Of a DNA stretch of 64,000 nucleotides, positions 17,079 to 24,638 are shown piece by piece. Positions within the stretch are counted from its first letter, which is position 1; each line of letters opens with the position of its first letter. Both the position numbers and the translations under genes were made by a program. Origin of the DNA: Bryobacterales bacterium (lineage in GTDB: Bacteria; Acidobacteriota; Terriglobia; Bryobacterales; Bryobacteraceae). The notes under the pieces were generated by a model. It was not told the DNA's origin, did not search any database, and saw nothing but the letters and a program-made list of their open reading frames with translations. Location of the stretch: contig JAIXKK010000175.1 of the NCBI GenBank assembly GCA_026954325.1, positions 1 to 64,000 of the forward strand, written 5' to 3'.

Positions 17079-18500
17079 TCATAGCCGAACCAGACCAAAC
17101 CGCTCGATCTGTTGGTAGTAGCTGACTCCTTCCGGCGGCCGGAAGGACCGTTGGCTGCGTCGCTTCAAATGCTGCGTAAGACGACCACGAACGTACGTGT
17201 TGATCTTGCGGAAGGCCAGGCGCGGGTATCCAAAAGCAAAGTAGTTCCTCCATCCCTTCAGGTGTCGATTCAGCTCTTCGATCAGCACCGGGATGGGCTT
17301 GAAGCACTGGCGATGATTGGTCGCCTCGTGCAGCTTCTCCCGTTCCTTCTTCAGAGCCTTTCTCGACGGTTGCACGTTGAGATACCGCCACCCACGCCCT
17401 TCGAGGTCGTTATCGTAGCGGAACGTGAACCCCAGAAAGTCCAGACTAGCTCCCTTGTGTTTCAGGTCGACCACTCGCGTCTTGTCCCGATTGATCTCCA
17501 ACCCAAGCCAGCTTTCGAGTTTCGATTCTATCCAGCCCGTCAGGCGTGGTCCTTGATAGCGCGCCAGCACCACAAAGTCATCGGCGTAGCGCACTAACTT
17601 GGCGTTTGCCCATTGAGCCGGCCCATCAGTCCGGTGAAACAGCTTGTCGAACCAATGCAAATACAAGTTACTGAGCAGCGGCGAAATCACCCCGCCTTGA
17701 GGAGTCCCCTTGCGCGGCCGACTCCACCGCCCCGGTTGGCCCTTCTCATCCGGCTCTACTACCGGGCTTTGCAGCCACATCCGAATCAGCATGAGCACAC
17801 TCCGGTCCACCACTCGCATACGCACACAAGCCAGAAGCTTGCCGTGCGGAATCGAATCGAAGTAGCCTTTTAAGTCCGCGTCATACACCGCCTGATACCC
17901 AGCCTTGATCTGGCCGCGTATCTCCTCCAGCGCCTGGTGTGCCGAGCGCCCCGGACGGAACCCATAGGAGCAATCCTCGAAATCGGCCTCGAAGATCGGC
18001 TCCAGGATCAGCAGGGCCGCCATCTGGACCACTCGATCGCGGACCGTCGGTATTCCCAACGGCCGCAGTTTCCCATTTGCCTTTGGTATGTAGACGCGCC
18101 GTACCGCTTTCGGCGCATAGGTCTTGGCGCGCAGTGACTCCTCGATTTCCTCCAGGAATCCCTGCACTCCCGCTTCCGCCGCTTCGATCTGTTCGATCTT
18201 CACGCCGTCCACGCCGGGGGCGCCCTTGTTGGCTCGCACCCGCGCCCATGCTGCTTCCAGCACATCGCGCCGACAGATCTGGTTATACAGCGTATAAAAC
18301 CGGAACTTCGGCTCCTGCTTGGCCTTTTGACTCAGCTTCTGTCTCAGCAACGAGAGTCTATCTGGCAGCCTCTCTTGCGTCGCGTTTTCCGCGGCTTCGA
18401 TCTGCTCCCATTCTTCCGTGCTAGGAATTTCTTCCAATCGGCTCTCCTTCCCTCTTACAGCAGCACTGTTTCCAGTAAGGCCCCTTCGCTCCACGGTCAT
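17079..18500 (-). CDS. ltrA: Group II intron reverse transcriptase/maturase
   Basis: From the ATG at 18500, preceded by GAGGAAG, the product is about 473 residues. RT blocks appear in order: YNQICRRDVLEAAWARVRANKG, GVDGV, RRVYIPKANGKLRPLGIPTVRDRVVQ, DCSYGFRPGRSAHQAL, DADLKGYFDSIPH, GTPQGGVISPLLSNLYLHWFD and the catalytic YADD. The maturase X domain follows, with LNRHLKGWRNYFAFGY. There is no C-terminal HNH endonuclease, so target cleavage must use another route. The protein helps splicing and mobility of its host intron. An open frame extends to 18743, but that stretch matches structured intron RNA more than protein. Confidence 0.92.
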   Translation of the reverse strand: MTVERRGLTGNSAAVRGKESRLEEIPSTEEWEQIEAAENATQERLPDRLSLLRQKLSQKAKQEPKFRFYTLYNQICRRDVLEAAWARVRANKGAPGVDGVKIEQIEAAEAGVQGFLEEIEESLRAKTYAPKAVRRVYIPKANGKLRPLGIPTVRDRVVQMAALLILEPIFEADFEDCSYGFRPGRSAHQALEEIRGQIKAGYQAVYDADLKGYFDSIPHGKLLACVRMRVVDRSVLMLIRMWLQSPVVEPDEKGQPGRWSRPRKGTPQGGVISPLLSNLYLHWFDKLFHRTDGPAQWANAKLVRYADDFVVLARYQGPRLTGWIESKLESWLGLEINRDKTRVVDLKHKGASLDFLGFTFRYDNDLEGRGWRYLNVQPSRKALKKEREKLHEATNHRQCFKPIPVLIEELNRHLKGWRNYFAFGYPRLAFRKINTYVRGRLTQHLKRRSQRSFRPPEGVSYYQQIERFGLVRL

Positions 18501-18915
18501 TACTCGCTTCCTCGCTACTATGGGCCTCTCCGACTCCCGGCCAGGGCCGTTCCTTCGGTTATGGATTCCCTCGGGCCGTTGGGTCCGGTCTCCCTTCCCC
18601 TCCCTGCCGGGTCTCCCAGGTTCCTGAACTGATCTTTCCCTGCGCGCTGTCCCCAACCACCCCGGAAGGCCCGACGAGTGCTTGCTCATTACTTCCCCGC
18701 CGGTAACAGGCTTCATCAACTCTGGCAGACTGGCCACCTTCAAAAGCGTAACGAGGCCGAATCGGGTTCGCTTGCGCTACGGCTCGCAGGTTTGCTTCCC
18801 CGGTTTCCACCAGGTGGATTACTCCACCCCGCTCCGGTTCCGCTACACGTACGAATGAGCAATTTACATGGTGAACTCCTTTCAGTTCACAAGATCAGCC
18901 AGGCTTAGCCTGGTG

Positions 18916-18960
18916 TTCCAGAGACGCAGAGCGCGCAGAGTTTGAGAAGTTGAGGGCTGG
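18916..18960. repeat. Dispersed repeat, copy A, right part
   Basis: CAGAGACGCAGAG and GAGTTTGAGAAGTTGAGGGC here match 35476-35515 in copy B nearly base for base. A weaker echo (ACGCACAGACGCAAAG) lies at about 19026-19041. Confidence 0.72.
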
Positions 18961-19072
18961 TGAGCGAGGGGATGATTGTTGTTTGTGAGTTAAGACCGTT
19001 AGCGGTATGAGGCAAGTTCTTCAGGACGCACAGACGCAAAGGGCGCGGCGTGCTGGGCTATACTGGCCTGTT

Positions 19073-20029
19073 ATGTCGACGAATCATACCGTCCTGAACA
19101 TGAGCCGCCGCGGATTCGCGCGAAGGGCGGCGGCGCTGGCCGGCATCGGCGGGTTCCCGTCCGGTTCTTTCGGCCAGGCCTGTACGGCGAGGGAGGGAAC
19201 GGTGCGCGACCGGATCTGGATTTTCGCCAATCCCGTCAATGCGGACTACAACTTCGTCCGTAAACGCTCCGTCATGACACCGCTTGAGGCTTGCGTCTAC
19301 ATGGGTGCGCCGAATCTGTTAATGGTTAATCAATATCCCGGAAAAGACAATGTGGAAAGGTTCGGCGAGGAAGGCAGGTACAAGGCGTTTGAACCGCCTT
19401 ATGAGCAATACGCCTACTCGCTCAAGGTGTTGAAGCGCGTGGTGTGGTCCATTGTGGGCGCGGGCGGCATAACCCAGGAAGAGGAGCGGCGGCAGGTGCT
19501 GCAGTTGGCGCGGACAACGCCCAACATCGCCGGACTTTTCATGGACGACTTCTTCACCAACCGGAAGTCCGGAAAGCTTGCCAGCCTCACACTGGATCAG
19601 GTCCGGGATGTCCAGACAGAATTGAAGCGCTCCGATAAGAAACTGGATCTCTACGTCACGCTGTATACCCGGCAACTGGCTCCCGCTCTCCAGGAATATT
19701 TGAGGCTGATTGATGTCGTCACACTCTGGACGTGGGAGACGGCCCAACTGGCAAACTTGGAGACGAATCTGGCGAAGCTGGAGAAACTGGCTCCGAAATC
19801 ACGCAAATTGCTGGGCTGCTACACCTCCGATTACGATCCCAAGCGCACGCCGTGGTGGACGGCGCTGCCGGTTGCGACGATGCGGAAGCAATGTGAAACG
19901 GGGTTGAACTGGCTCCGTCAAGGGCGCATCGACGGCATCATTATTTATGGCACGGCCATGGACCTGGGCTGGGAGTCAGTGGACTGGGCGCGGGAATGGA
20001 TCCAGAAAGTCGGGGACCAGGAACTGTAA
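19073..20029 (+). CDS. Tat-exported protein of unknown function, barrel-like
   Basis: The start at 19073 gives a twin-arginine leader (MSRRGFARRAAALAGIGGF, reached after ten residues). The mature part of about 280 residues has alternating strand and helix segments: IWIFANPVNADYNFV, PNIAGLFMDDFFTNR, LDLYVTLYTRQLAPALQEYLRLIDVVTLWTWE, LLGCYTSDYDP and IDGIIIYGTAMDLGWESVDW. The acidic MDDFF and TLWTWE strands would suit a TIM-barrel hydrolase, but I cannot name the family. Earlier ATG codons upstream fall in repeat-like sequence and are not favoured. It appears monocistronic. Confidence 0.65.
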   Translation: MSTNHTVLNMSRRGFARRAAALAGIGGFPSGSFGQACTAREGTVRDRIWIFANPVNADYNFVRKRSVMTPLEACVYMGAPNLLMVNQYPGKDNVERFGEEGRYKAFEPPYEQYAYSLKVLKRVVWSIVGAGGITQEEERRQVLQLARTTPNIAGLFMDDFFTNRKSGKLASLTLDQVRDVQTELKRSDKKLDLYVTLYTRQLAPALQEYLRLIDVVTLWTWETAQLANLETNLAKLEKLAPKSRKLLGCYTSDYDPKRTPWWTALPVATMRKQCETGLNWLRQGRIDGIIIYGTAMDLGWESVDWAREWIQKVGDQEL

Positions 20030-20092
20030 GTAACTCCGGCGGTGATTTCTCGGGTAGGGCGGGCGCCCAAGCCGGCCTCTTCTTGACCGAGC

Positions 20093-20443
20093 ATGTGCAC
20101 TCAAGGGGGCTGCAATGTGCCTCCGGCGGGTTACACCGAGCGCAAGCACTTCATCGACACCATCAAGCTCATCGCCTATCGTGCCGAAACCAGCATGGCT
20201 TCGCTATTGGCAGACAAGCTCAGCCGGACCGATGACACCCGCGCTCTGCTGCGCCAGATCTATTCCACAGAAGTCGATTTGATTCCCAATCTGGAAACCA
20301 AAACTCTGACCGTGCGCCTCCACCATCTCACCCAAGCCGCCCACGACCAGGCCGTCCGTAACCTTTGTGAGCAGCTCAACGTCACCGAGACCATTTTTCC
20401 CGGTACCGAGTTGAAGCTCATCTACAAGTTGAGGTCATCTTAG
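20093..20443 (+). pseudogene. C-terminal fragment of a putative transposase
   Basis: The frame reads KHFIDTIKLIAYRAETSMAS, LLRQIYSTEVDLIPN, TLTVRLHHLTQAAHDQAVRN and LNVTETIFPGTELKLIYKL. I recognise this as the C-terminal tail of a transposase family in which the final domain follows the catalytic core. No catalytic part is present upstream, which instead holds the end of the 19073 gene. So this is a leftover of an insertion sequence whose 5' part was deleted. It marks the left border of the accessory stretch to about 24.3 kb. Confidence 0.6.
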
Positions 20444-20868
20444 ATTCCTTGGAGATCAGGAGTTCTGAACTTCGAGGGCGCGGTCCTCGCAGTCCCCTGT
20501 ATCTCCCACAATTCAGATCGGGTCTTGTGTGCGTCGCAGCGCGTCCCATCCAGGCCGGAAGATTTCATCCATACCTGCTCAAAGCCCGCCTTGCCTGCCT
20601 CAGTCCAACCGCCCAATAGAGCATTCATGTTGTCTCGGGCCGCAACGCTGAAAGGAGACTCCTGCTGGATTTCTTCGAAACTGCCGCGGCGCAGTGCCAT
20701 CAACCGCTGCTGCAAGCGCCCGCGCGATTTTTGGCAGCATCGAACGTATCACCATGTAGCTTGCCCACGGCATCCAGGAGGAGTCTGCACGCTGACGATT
20801 CGCCCAGGCCAATGCGTCCCACTTGCCCTCGGCAATATGCCAACTGAGCAGTCAGACGAACTCAGCGG
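20440..20868 (-). pseudogene. Possible frameshifted orphan gene
   Basis: Two minus-strand frames join plausibly: WHIAEGKWDALAWANRQRAD and SWMPWASYMVIRSMLPKIAR from the upstream side, then after a shift near 20705 RLMALRRGSFEEIQQESPFS, DNMNALLGGWTEAGKAGFEQ and a polar C-terminus ending at 20440. The composition looks protein-like across both parts, with a hydrophobic helix in the middle. I do not recognise a family and no start codon is evident, so this may also be chance. It lies downstream of, and in the same direction as, the 20905-21549 gene. Confidence 0.35.
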
Positions 20869-20904
20869 GAGAGAATCCGGTTGGGTCTACCATAGAGCAC
20901 GCCT

Positions 20905-21549
20905 CTACGCCAGACTGCCCGGGCCAAGAAACGACTTGGCAAACGCAAGGACGTGTCCGGACATCACAGCATATATCGGCAGAATCAGGATGGGGTCACG
21001 CGTGGCATCGTCGTCATCGGGCGTGGCCGCACGGCTTACGAACCGACTTGCTTCCCAGAACAGTGTGCCCGCCAAAGCTTCGGCCCGGGCCGCCGCTAAT
21101 CGACAGTTGCCGTACGTTCCTGACCGCTCACCGCACAGATCGATGAAGTCATGGAACACCGCCTGATAGTCGTTCGGGCACCGTTCCGTAGCTACTCGGT
21201 GAGCGACTGCTGACACCACAGACGTTATAAATGCTTCGCGTTCCTGGGAGTCGAGGTCGGCGAACGCCTTGCGGTCGAGAATGTGCAGGTACAGGAAATA
21301 GAGTTCATTGACCACACCTGGCAAGGACTCCTCGGAGACTGTCAAACCGGCGACCTCATTCGCGGACTTCCTGACCCCCATCGCAACATGAGGGACGAGG
21401 TCTGCGAGAACGCTGACCCAGTCAACGCTCCGGATCGGAGGGGGTTTCGGCGTGGTCCAGGCGCGCATGAGCGACGAGAGTAAGCCCATAGGAATATGGT
21501 ACGTTCTATCGCGAAAAAATCTCAGTAGGTTCTTGTCGTAGCTTCGCAT
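20905..21549 (-). CDS. Hypothetical protein, unknown function
   Basis: The 214-residue product is soluble and mostly helical, with no signal peptide. Notable segments are LADLVPHVAMGVRKSANEVA, ELYFLYLHILDRKAFADLD, YQAVFHDFIDLCGERSGTYG and a C-terminal hydrophobic ILPIYAVMSGHVLAFAKSFL. I do not recognise the family. ATG at 21489 (MGLLSSLMRAW) is an alternative start; neither has a strong ribosome site. Codon use is less biased than in the neighbouring housekeeping genes, as expected for a recently acquired gene. Confidence 0.55.
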   Translation of the reverse strand: MRSYDKNLLRFFRDRTYHIPMGLLSSLMRAWTTPKPPPIRSVDWVSVLADLVPHVAMGVRKSANEVAGLTVSEESLPGVVNELYFLYLHILDRKAFADLDSQEREAFITSVVSAVAHRVATERCPNDYQAVFHDFIDLCGERSGTYGNCRLAAARAEALAGTLFWEASRFVSRAATPDDDDATRDPILILPIYAVMSGHVLAFAKSFLGPGSLA

Positions 21550-21900
21550 CCTCTCGCGCCAGCATCAGCCGAGTCCTATCGCTCCGAGCCCGCAATCGCT
21601 GTTCGGGGCGAATCACCGAAGCCAGACAGCAACGCCTAGACACGCTTGCAGCTTTCCATCGTCACAACGAGCTTGGCCATCGGGCGAGCAGCCACGCCAT
21701 TCCACGGTTCGGAGGTCAACCGTGTGGAATGCAGAACAGAGCCCGTCCGGCGCACCGACTGGCCGGCAGACCCGCAGACGTCTCTCCGTGGCATCGCCCG
21801 ATCCGGGTTCGGCCCCAGCCTGTTTTGATGCAGACGTGAGGAGCACGATAGGCTGAGAATCTCTGGCTCTCGATCCCACTACCTTAACAGACGGCCTTAC
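21550..21900. other. Intergenic stretch, nothing recognised
   Basis: This divergent intergenic region of about 350 bases holds short open frames on both strands, but none has a family resemblance or credible start. It should contain promoters for the genes at 21549 (minus) and 21901 (plus). Confidence 0.5.
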
Positions 21901-22845
21901 ATGAATCTCCCGGTGGGTCTGGCGGTGGCGCTTGCTTCCCTGTCGTGCGTGACACCCGTCTCAGCACGAGAGCTTTCGAACGATGATGTCAGAGACATTT
22001 CTCACACGATTGGCTTCTGCTTCGCGCAGACCATTTCGCTCGAACAGATCGAGCGGAAGTTCCCGACCCTTGCAACAGCGGCTGCGGCGGCGAAGTTCGA
22101 ATTCGAAGGTTCGTTCGGGGCAGCAGTCGCCGCGATGAACAAGGCGCTGGAAGATCTCGATCCGGCCAAATGGGAAGGAACTAAGCAGCAGATGTCGAAG
22201 TTCCTTAATGAGAAGTTGAACCGGCCCGCGCTGACCGAGGCGCAAGCAAGAGACTTCATTGCAACGGTGCGGCAGCGAGCGAAGGGCGGCATTGAACAGC
22301 GTGCTTTGCAGCCGCTTCTCATATGGGACCCACACCATCGATCACATCCGGCATCCGAATTCGCCAAATACAAGAAGAAATTCGTTGCTAACGGCGAAGG
22401 CAAGAGCAAGGGAATCAAGCTGCAAATCGAATACCCAGAAAGCTGGGCTCCCCTTGAAGCAGAGCGCCCAAACATCGTGAGAAAGTTCGTGAGCGAGCGC
22501 GGCCGTGGCTTCGAATCCGCCATGGTGAGCGTGAAATCCATCCCGCCTGGTGACCAACTTTCGAAGCGCGAGATTGACGAGGCGTTTTCTGTGGCGGGTG
22601 CCCGGGAGTTGGTTCCACCCGGAGGCACATTCATATCCGGCAAGCGGATCAGCTTCGATGGGTTACCAGGCGTCATGGTTACGTTCAGATTGGAGGGGGA
22701 TCGCATGGGGCAGCAAATCGGGACTTGGCGATTTCTGATGTACATGACCTTCTTTCGCGGCAAGGTCATTTCAGTACAGTTTTCGACCAGGGACGATGAT
22801 GCGACGTCCGCTCGATTCGATCCGCTCTTCCGTTGGGGACGTTGA
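21901..22845 (+). CDS. Secreted protein of unknown function
   Basis: The 314-residue product starts with a signal peptide (LAVALASLSCVTPVSA). The first half is helical (LSNDDVRDISHTIGFCFAQT, KWEGTKQQMSKFLNEKLNRP). The second half is a beta-rich module: KGIKLQIEYPESWAPLEAER, GRGFESAMVSVKSIPPGDQL, KRISFDGLPGVMVTFRLEGD and RFLMYMTFFRGKVISVQFS. The second half resembles PsbP-like or other secreted ligand-binding folds only in general shape; I cannot name a family. The C-terminus overlaps the open frame of the next gene, suggesting cotranscription. Confidence 0.65.
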   Translation: MNLPVGLAVALASLSCVTPVSARELSNDDVRDISHTIGFCFAQTISLEQIERKFPTLATAAAAAKFEFEGSFGAAVAAMNKALEDLDPAKWEGTKQQMSKFLNEKLNRPALTEAQARDFIATVRQRAKGGIEQRALQPLLIWDPHHRSHPASEFAKYKKKFVANGEGKSKGIKLQIEYPESWAPLEAERPNIVRKFVSERGRGFESAMVSVKSIPPGDQLSKREIDEAFSVAGARELVPPGGTFISGKRISFDGLPGVMVTFRLEGDRMGQQIGTWRFLMYMTFFRGKVISVQFSTRDDDATSARFDPLFRWGR

Positions 22846-22858
22846 TCGGGTCTTTACG

Positions 22859-23146
22859 ATGGAACTGAGCGCACCCGCGCTACTGGACTTGATCGCGCCC
22901 GACGTCGCGGTGACTTCACAATTCAATGTGCAGGTGAAGCAGAAGACAGGGATTGATTACGGCGATGTGCATGGCGTTGAGCAGCTTTTGATCATGAAGA
23001 CAAACTCGCCGAACGAATACAGCATCCTCATATCCAGTGCCGATTCGTTCACTGAGCCCTGCCGGAAACTCGCGGCTGCCAACGGGGTGATCCTGGTTGA
23101 TGGCATGCAGTTCGCGGAGATCATCCTGAAGCACGCTTACGTATAG
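22859..23146 (+). CDS. Fragment resembling the C-terminal half of an Mrr-like restriction endonuclease
   Basis: The 95-residue product ends with YSILISSADSFTEPCRKLAA and NGVILVDGMQFAEII, the pattern seen at the end of Mrr-type (PF04471-like) endonuclease domains, where a strand is followed by a helix and then an 'LIDG' strand. The usual catalytic D-QxK segment is not clear; GIDYGDVHGVEQLLIMKTN may be its diverged remains. The ORF is open back to an ATG at 22796, overlapping the previous gene. It may be a truncated relic or a small standalone protein. Confidence in the family is modest. Confidence 0.45.
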   Translation: MELSAPALLDLIAPDVAVTSQFNVQVKQKTGIDYGDVHGVEQLLIMKTNSPNEYSILISSADSFTEPCRKLAAANGVILVDGMQFAEIILKHAYV

Positions 23147-23829
23147 GGAGGAGTGGTGCTCCCGGCAGCCGGCATCCCGTTCGCAGATGCCTCTATTGCC
23201 TCATGAAGGCCAGCCACAGCGATTTGTCTCAGTAAGTTCGGGTTCGTCACCTTAGCGGATTCACCCCATCCCAACACCCAGCGCGTCATTTCGAACAGGC
23301 CTCAGTCTGGAAGCTCAGGCCGATACCTCCATGGGGCATCTCGCGGATGCTCTGGCTTGGAGGGCTACACGCGCTCGCGTACGCAGTGGCCTGACCGGCG
23401 GTGAAGCGGACCGTTATGTTCAAGGCTTTTGCCAGATCACGCTGAAGGGCTCGTGGGGGTAACGGTCAGCGTCGAAGTCCGGATCAACGCCGGACTTCAC
23501 GTTCGCCACGTAAGGATGTACTTGGCGGCTTTCCCTTCTCCGGCGATCGAGTCTCGCGCCGGTACTCCGGCCGCCTCACGAACCGTGGCGGCTGACGAGG
23601 CCCGAGAGTCTTTCGCGCGAATCCATGAGGTTTGCATACAGGCGGGCCAGCGCTCGTTTAAGAAGGGCGGCCGAGTTCAACCCGAGGAACTGGCCGGTGC
23701 AATCCGAACCGTGCAGTCCGAGCCAACGGTATGGGCAGCCGCGCCGGCGTCCGCTCCTTGGGTTTCGGATCCCCACGGATGAACAGCCATCTGCCGTGCC
23801 CGCCGGAGTGGAACCATGGGACCATAGAC
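23147..23829. other. Long non-coding or decayed stretch
   Basis: About 680 bases without a convincing gene. Several short frames exist (for example LEAQADTSMGHLADALAWRA near 23305-23365), which might be eroded coding sequence, but no family could be named. Nothing resembling an RNA gene was seen. Confidence 0.45.
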
Positions 23830-24285
23830 ATGTTGAGACTGAGGCTGATTCTCGCCGGCGCGCTCCTGGCTGCAACTCTCCCGGCCGCCACTTGCCCACC
23901 CAAGGTAGACGAGATTCGTGACGCCCAGAACCGGTTGGCCGGCACGATACGGACTCAAGGCGATTGCACCGTGGAGGCGAGGGATTATGCGGGCAGACTT
24001 CTCGGCCGTTATGACCCTCGTAACCGCCAAACGAGAGATGCCCAGGGCAGACTGTTCAGCACAGGGAACACGCTGCCGGCGCTGATTTGGACAGCCGGCG
24101 GTCAAACAAACACGAGGTCCATGGTGAACAAATGCAGGTACTGTAATTCCACTTCGTACGGCTTCCGCCTTCGGAGCCCGCAAAAGAAGCATGAGCATAT
24201 CGAGGATGAAAAACGCTCCGAGTTTTGCGGGTCAACGTCCCATGGAAGCTGCCTGAACAGCCCCAACCGCAATCATGAGCGTTAA
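23830..24285 (+). CDS. Small secreted protein with two tandem CxxC/SP/HE motifs
   Basis: From the ATG at 23830 the product has 151 residues. A signal peptide (MLRLRLILAGALLAATLPA) is followed by a short-repeat beta region: DAQNRLAGTIRTQGDCTVEA, YAGRLLGRYDPRNRQ, DAQGRLFSTG, which resembles the G-R-L-x-G repeats of 4-fold beta flower proteins. The tail holds two related units: CRYCNSTSYG...SPQKKHEH and CEFCGSTSHG...SPNRNHER, each with CxxC, ST-S-G, SP and a terminal HE. The pairs of Cys and His suggest a small zinc-binding unit. I recognise the unit from other short bacterial proteins but know no function. An open frame begins further upstream at 23731. Confidence 0.6.
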   Translation: MLRLRLILAGALLAATLPAATCPPKVDEIRDAQNRLAGTIRTQGDCTVEARDYAGRLLGRYDPRNRQTRDAQGRLFSTGNTLPALIWTAGGQTNTRSMVNKCRYCNSTSYGFRLRSPQKKHEHIEDEKRSEFCGSTSHGSCLNSPNRNHER

Positions 24286-24635
24286 CTGATCCTGTCCTTG
24301 CAGGAACCCGAGCGATGGTTGGGGCCGTTATGGCGATCTACATCCTTGACGATCACAACCTCACCACCTTGCACGCCGCGGGACGAAACCGCGGGAACAC
24401 GATTCGACTCCCCAGGCAACCTCGAAGACCACCGCCGAGCGGCCTGTGGCCCGGCTTCCCGCAGGTCTGGAGCAATCCGGCGGTAGAGGGCATAGAGCGG
24501 TCCAAAAGTGGGCCATCCAGGGTCTGGCGCCGGTTCCGCGACCATAGGGATCAGCCACCTGTTGCCGAAGAAAAATAGAAGTCCGGCCGCACTGCCAGTT
24601 CCCGAGACGAAAGCGGCAAGATAGCGCATACGCAC
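24282..24635 (-). CDS. Small membrane-anchored hypothetical protein
   Basis: The 117-residue frame begins with a hydrophobic segment (LAAFVSGTGSAAGLLFFFGN) that would be a membrane anchor, then a Pro-rich GPLYALYRRIAPDLREAGPQ stretch and a polar tail. It starts three bases after the end of the ceramidase-like gene on the same strand, so it is probably the last gene of that unit. No family is recognised. The tail overlaps the convergent 23830 gene by four bases, and its unusual composition may mean the native end was lost. Confidence 0.5.
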   Translation of the reverse strand: MRMRYLAAFVSGTGSAAGLLFFFGNRWLIPMVAEPAPDPGWPTFGPLYALYRRIAPDLREAGPQAARRWSSRLPGESNRVPAVSSRGVQGGEVVIVKDVDRHNGPNHRSGSCKDRIS

Positions 24636-24638
24636 GCG

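Larger units (their letters stand above)
16940..18915 (-). mobile_element. Group II intron with reverse transcriptase/maturase
   Basis: The element encodes an intron-type reverse transcriptase (17079-18500), followed on the minus strand by a recognisable catalytic domain V (16992-17025) and a 3' end CTAC before the exon CGCGAAAATT. The 3' boundary at 16940 rests on comparison with the uninterrupted repeat at 35414-35520. The 5' boundary is less sure: repeat similarity resumes at about 18916, but the GUGYG-like intron start could lie as far in as about 18886. The 18501-18915 segment should hold the structured RNA domains I to IV. The open frame and domain V look intact. Confidence 0.85.

Noticed and set aside
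18501..18743. N-terminal extension of the intron reverse transcriptase
   Set aside because: This stretch resembles conserved structured RNA of related introns, and the ATG at 18500 has a good ribosome site, so I treat the extension as RNA.
21613..21879. 88-codon minus-strand frame between divergent genes
   Set aside because: Composition is not protein-like and no start signal or family was seen.
23429..23782. 117-codon plus-strand frame in the long intergenic stretch
   Set aside because: No ribosome site, no family resemblance and mixed composition; it runs into the region upstream of the 23830 gene.
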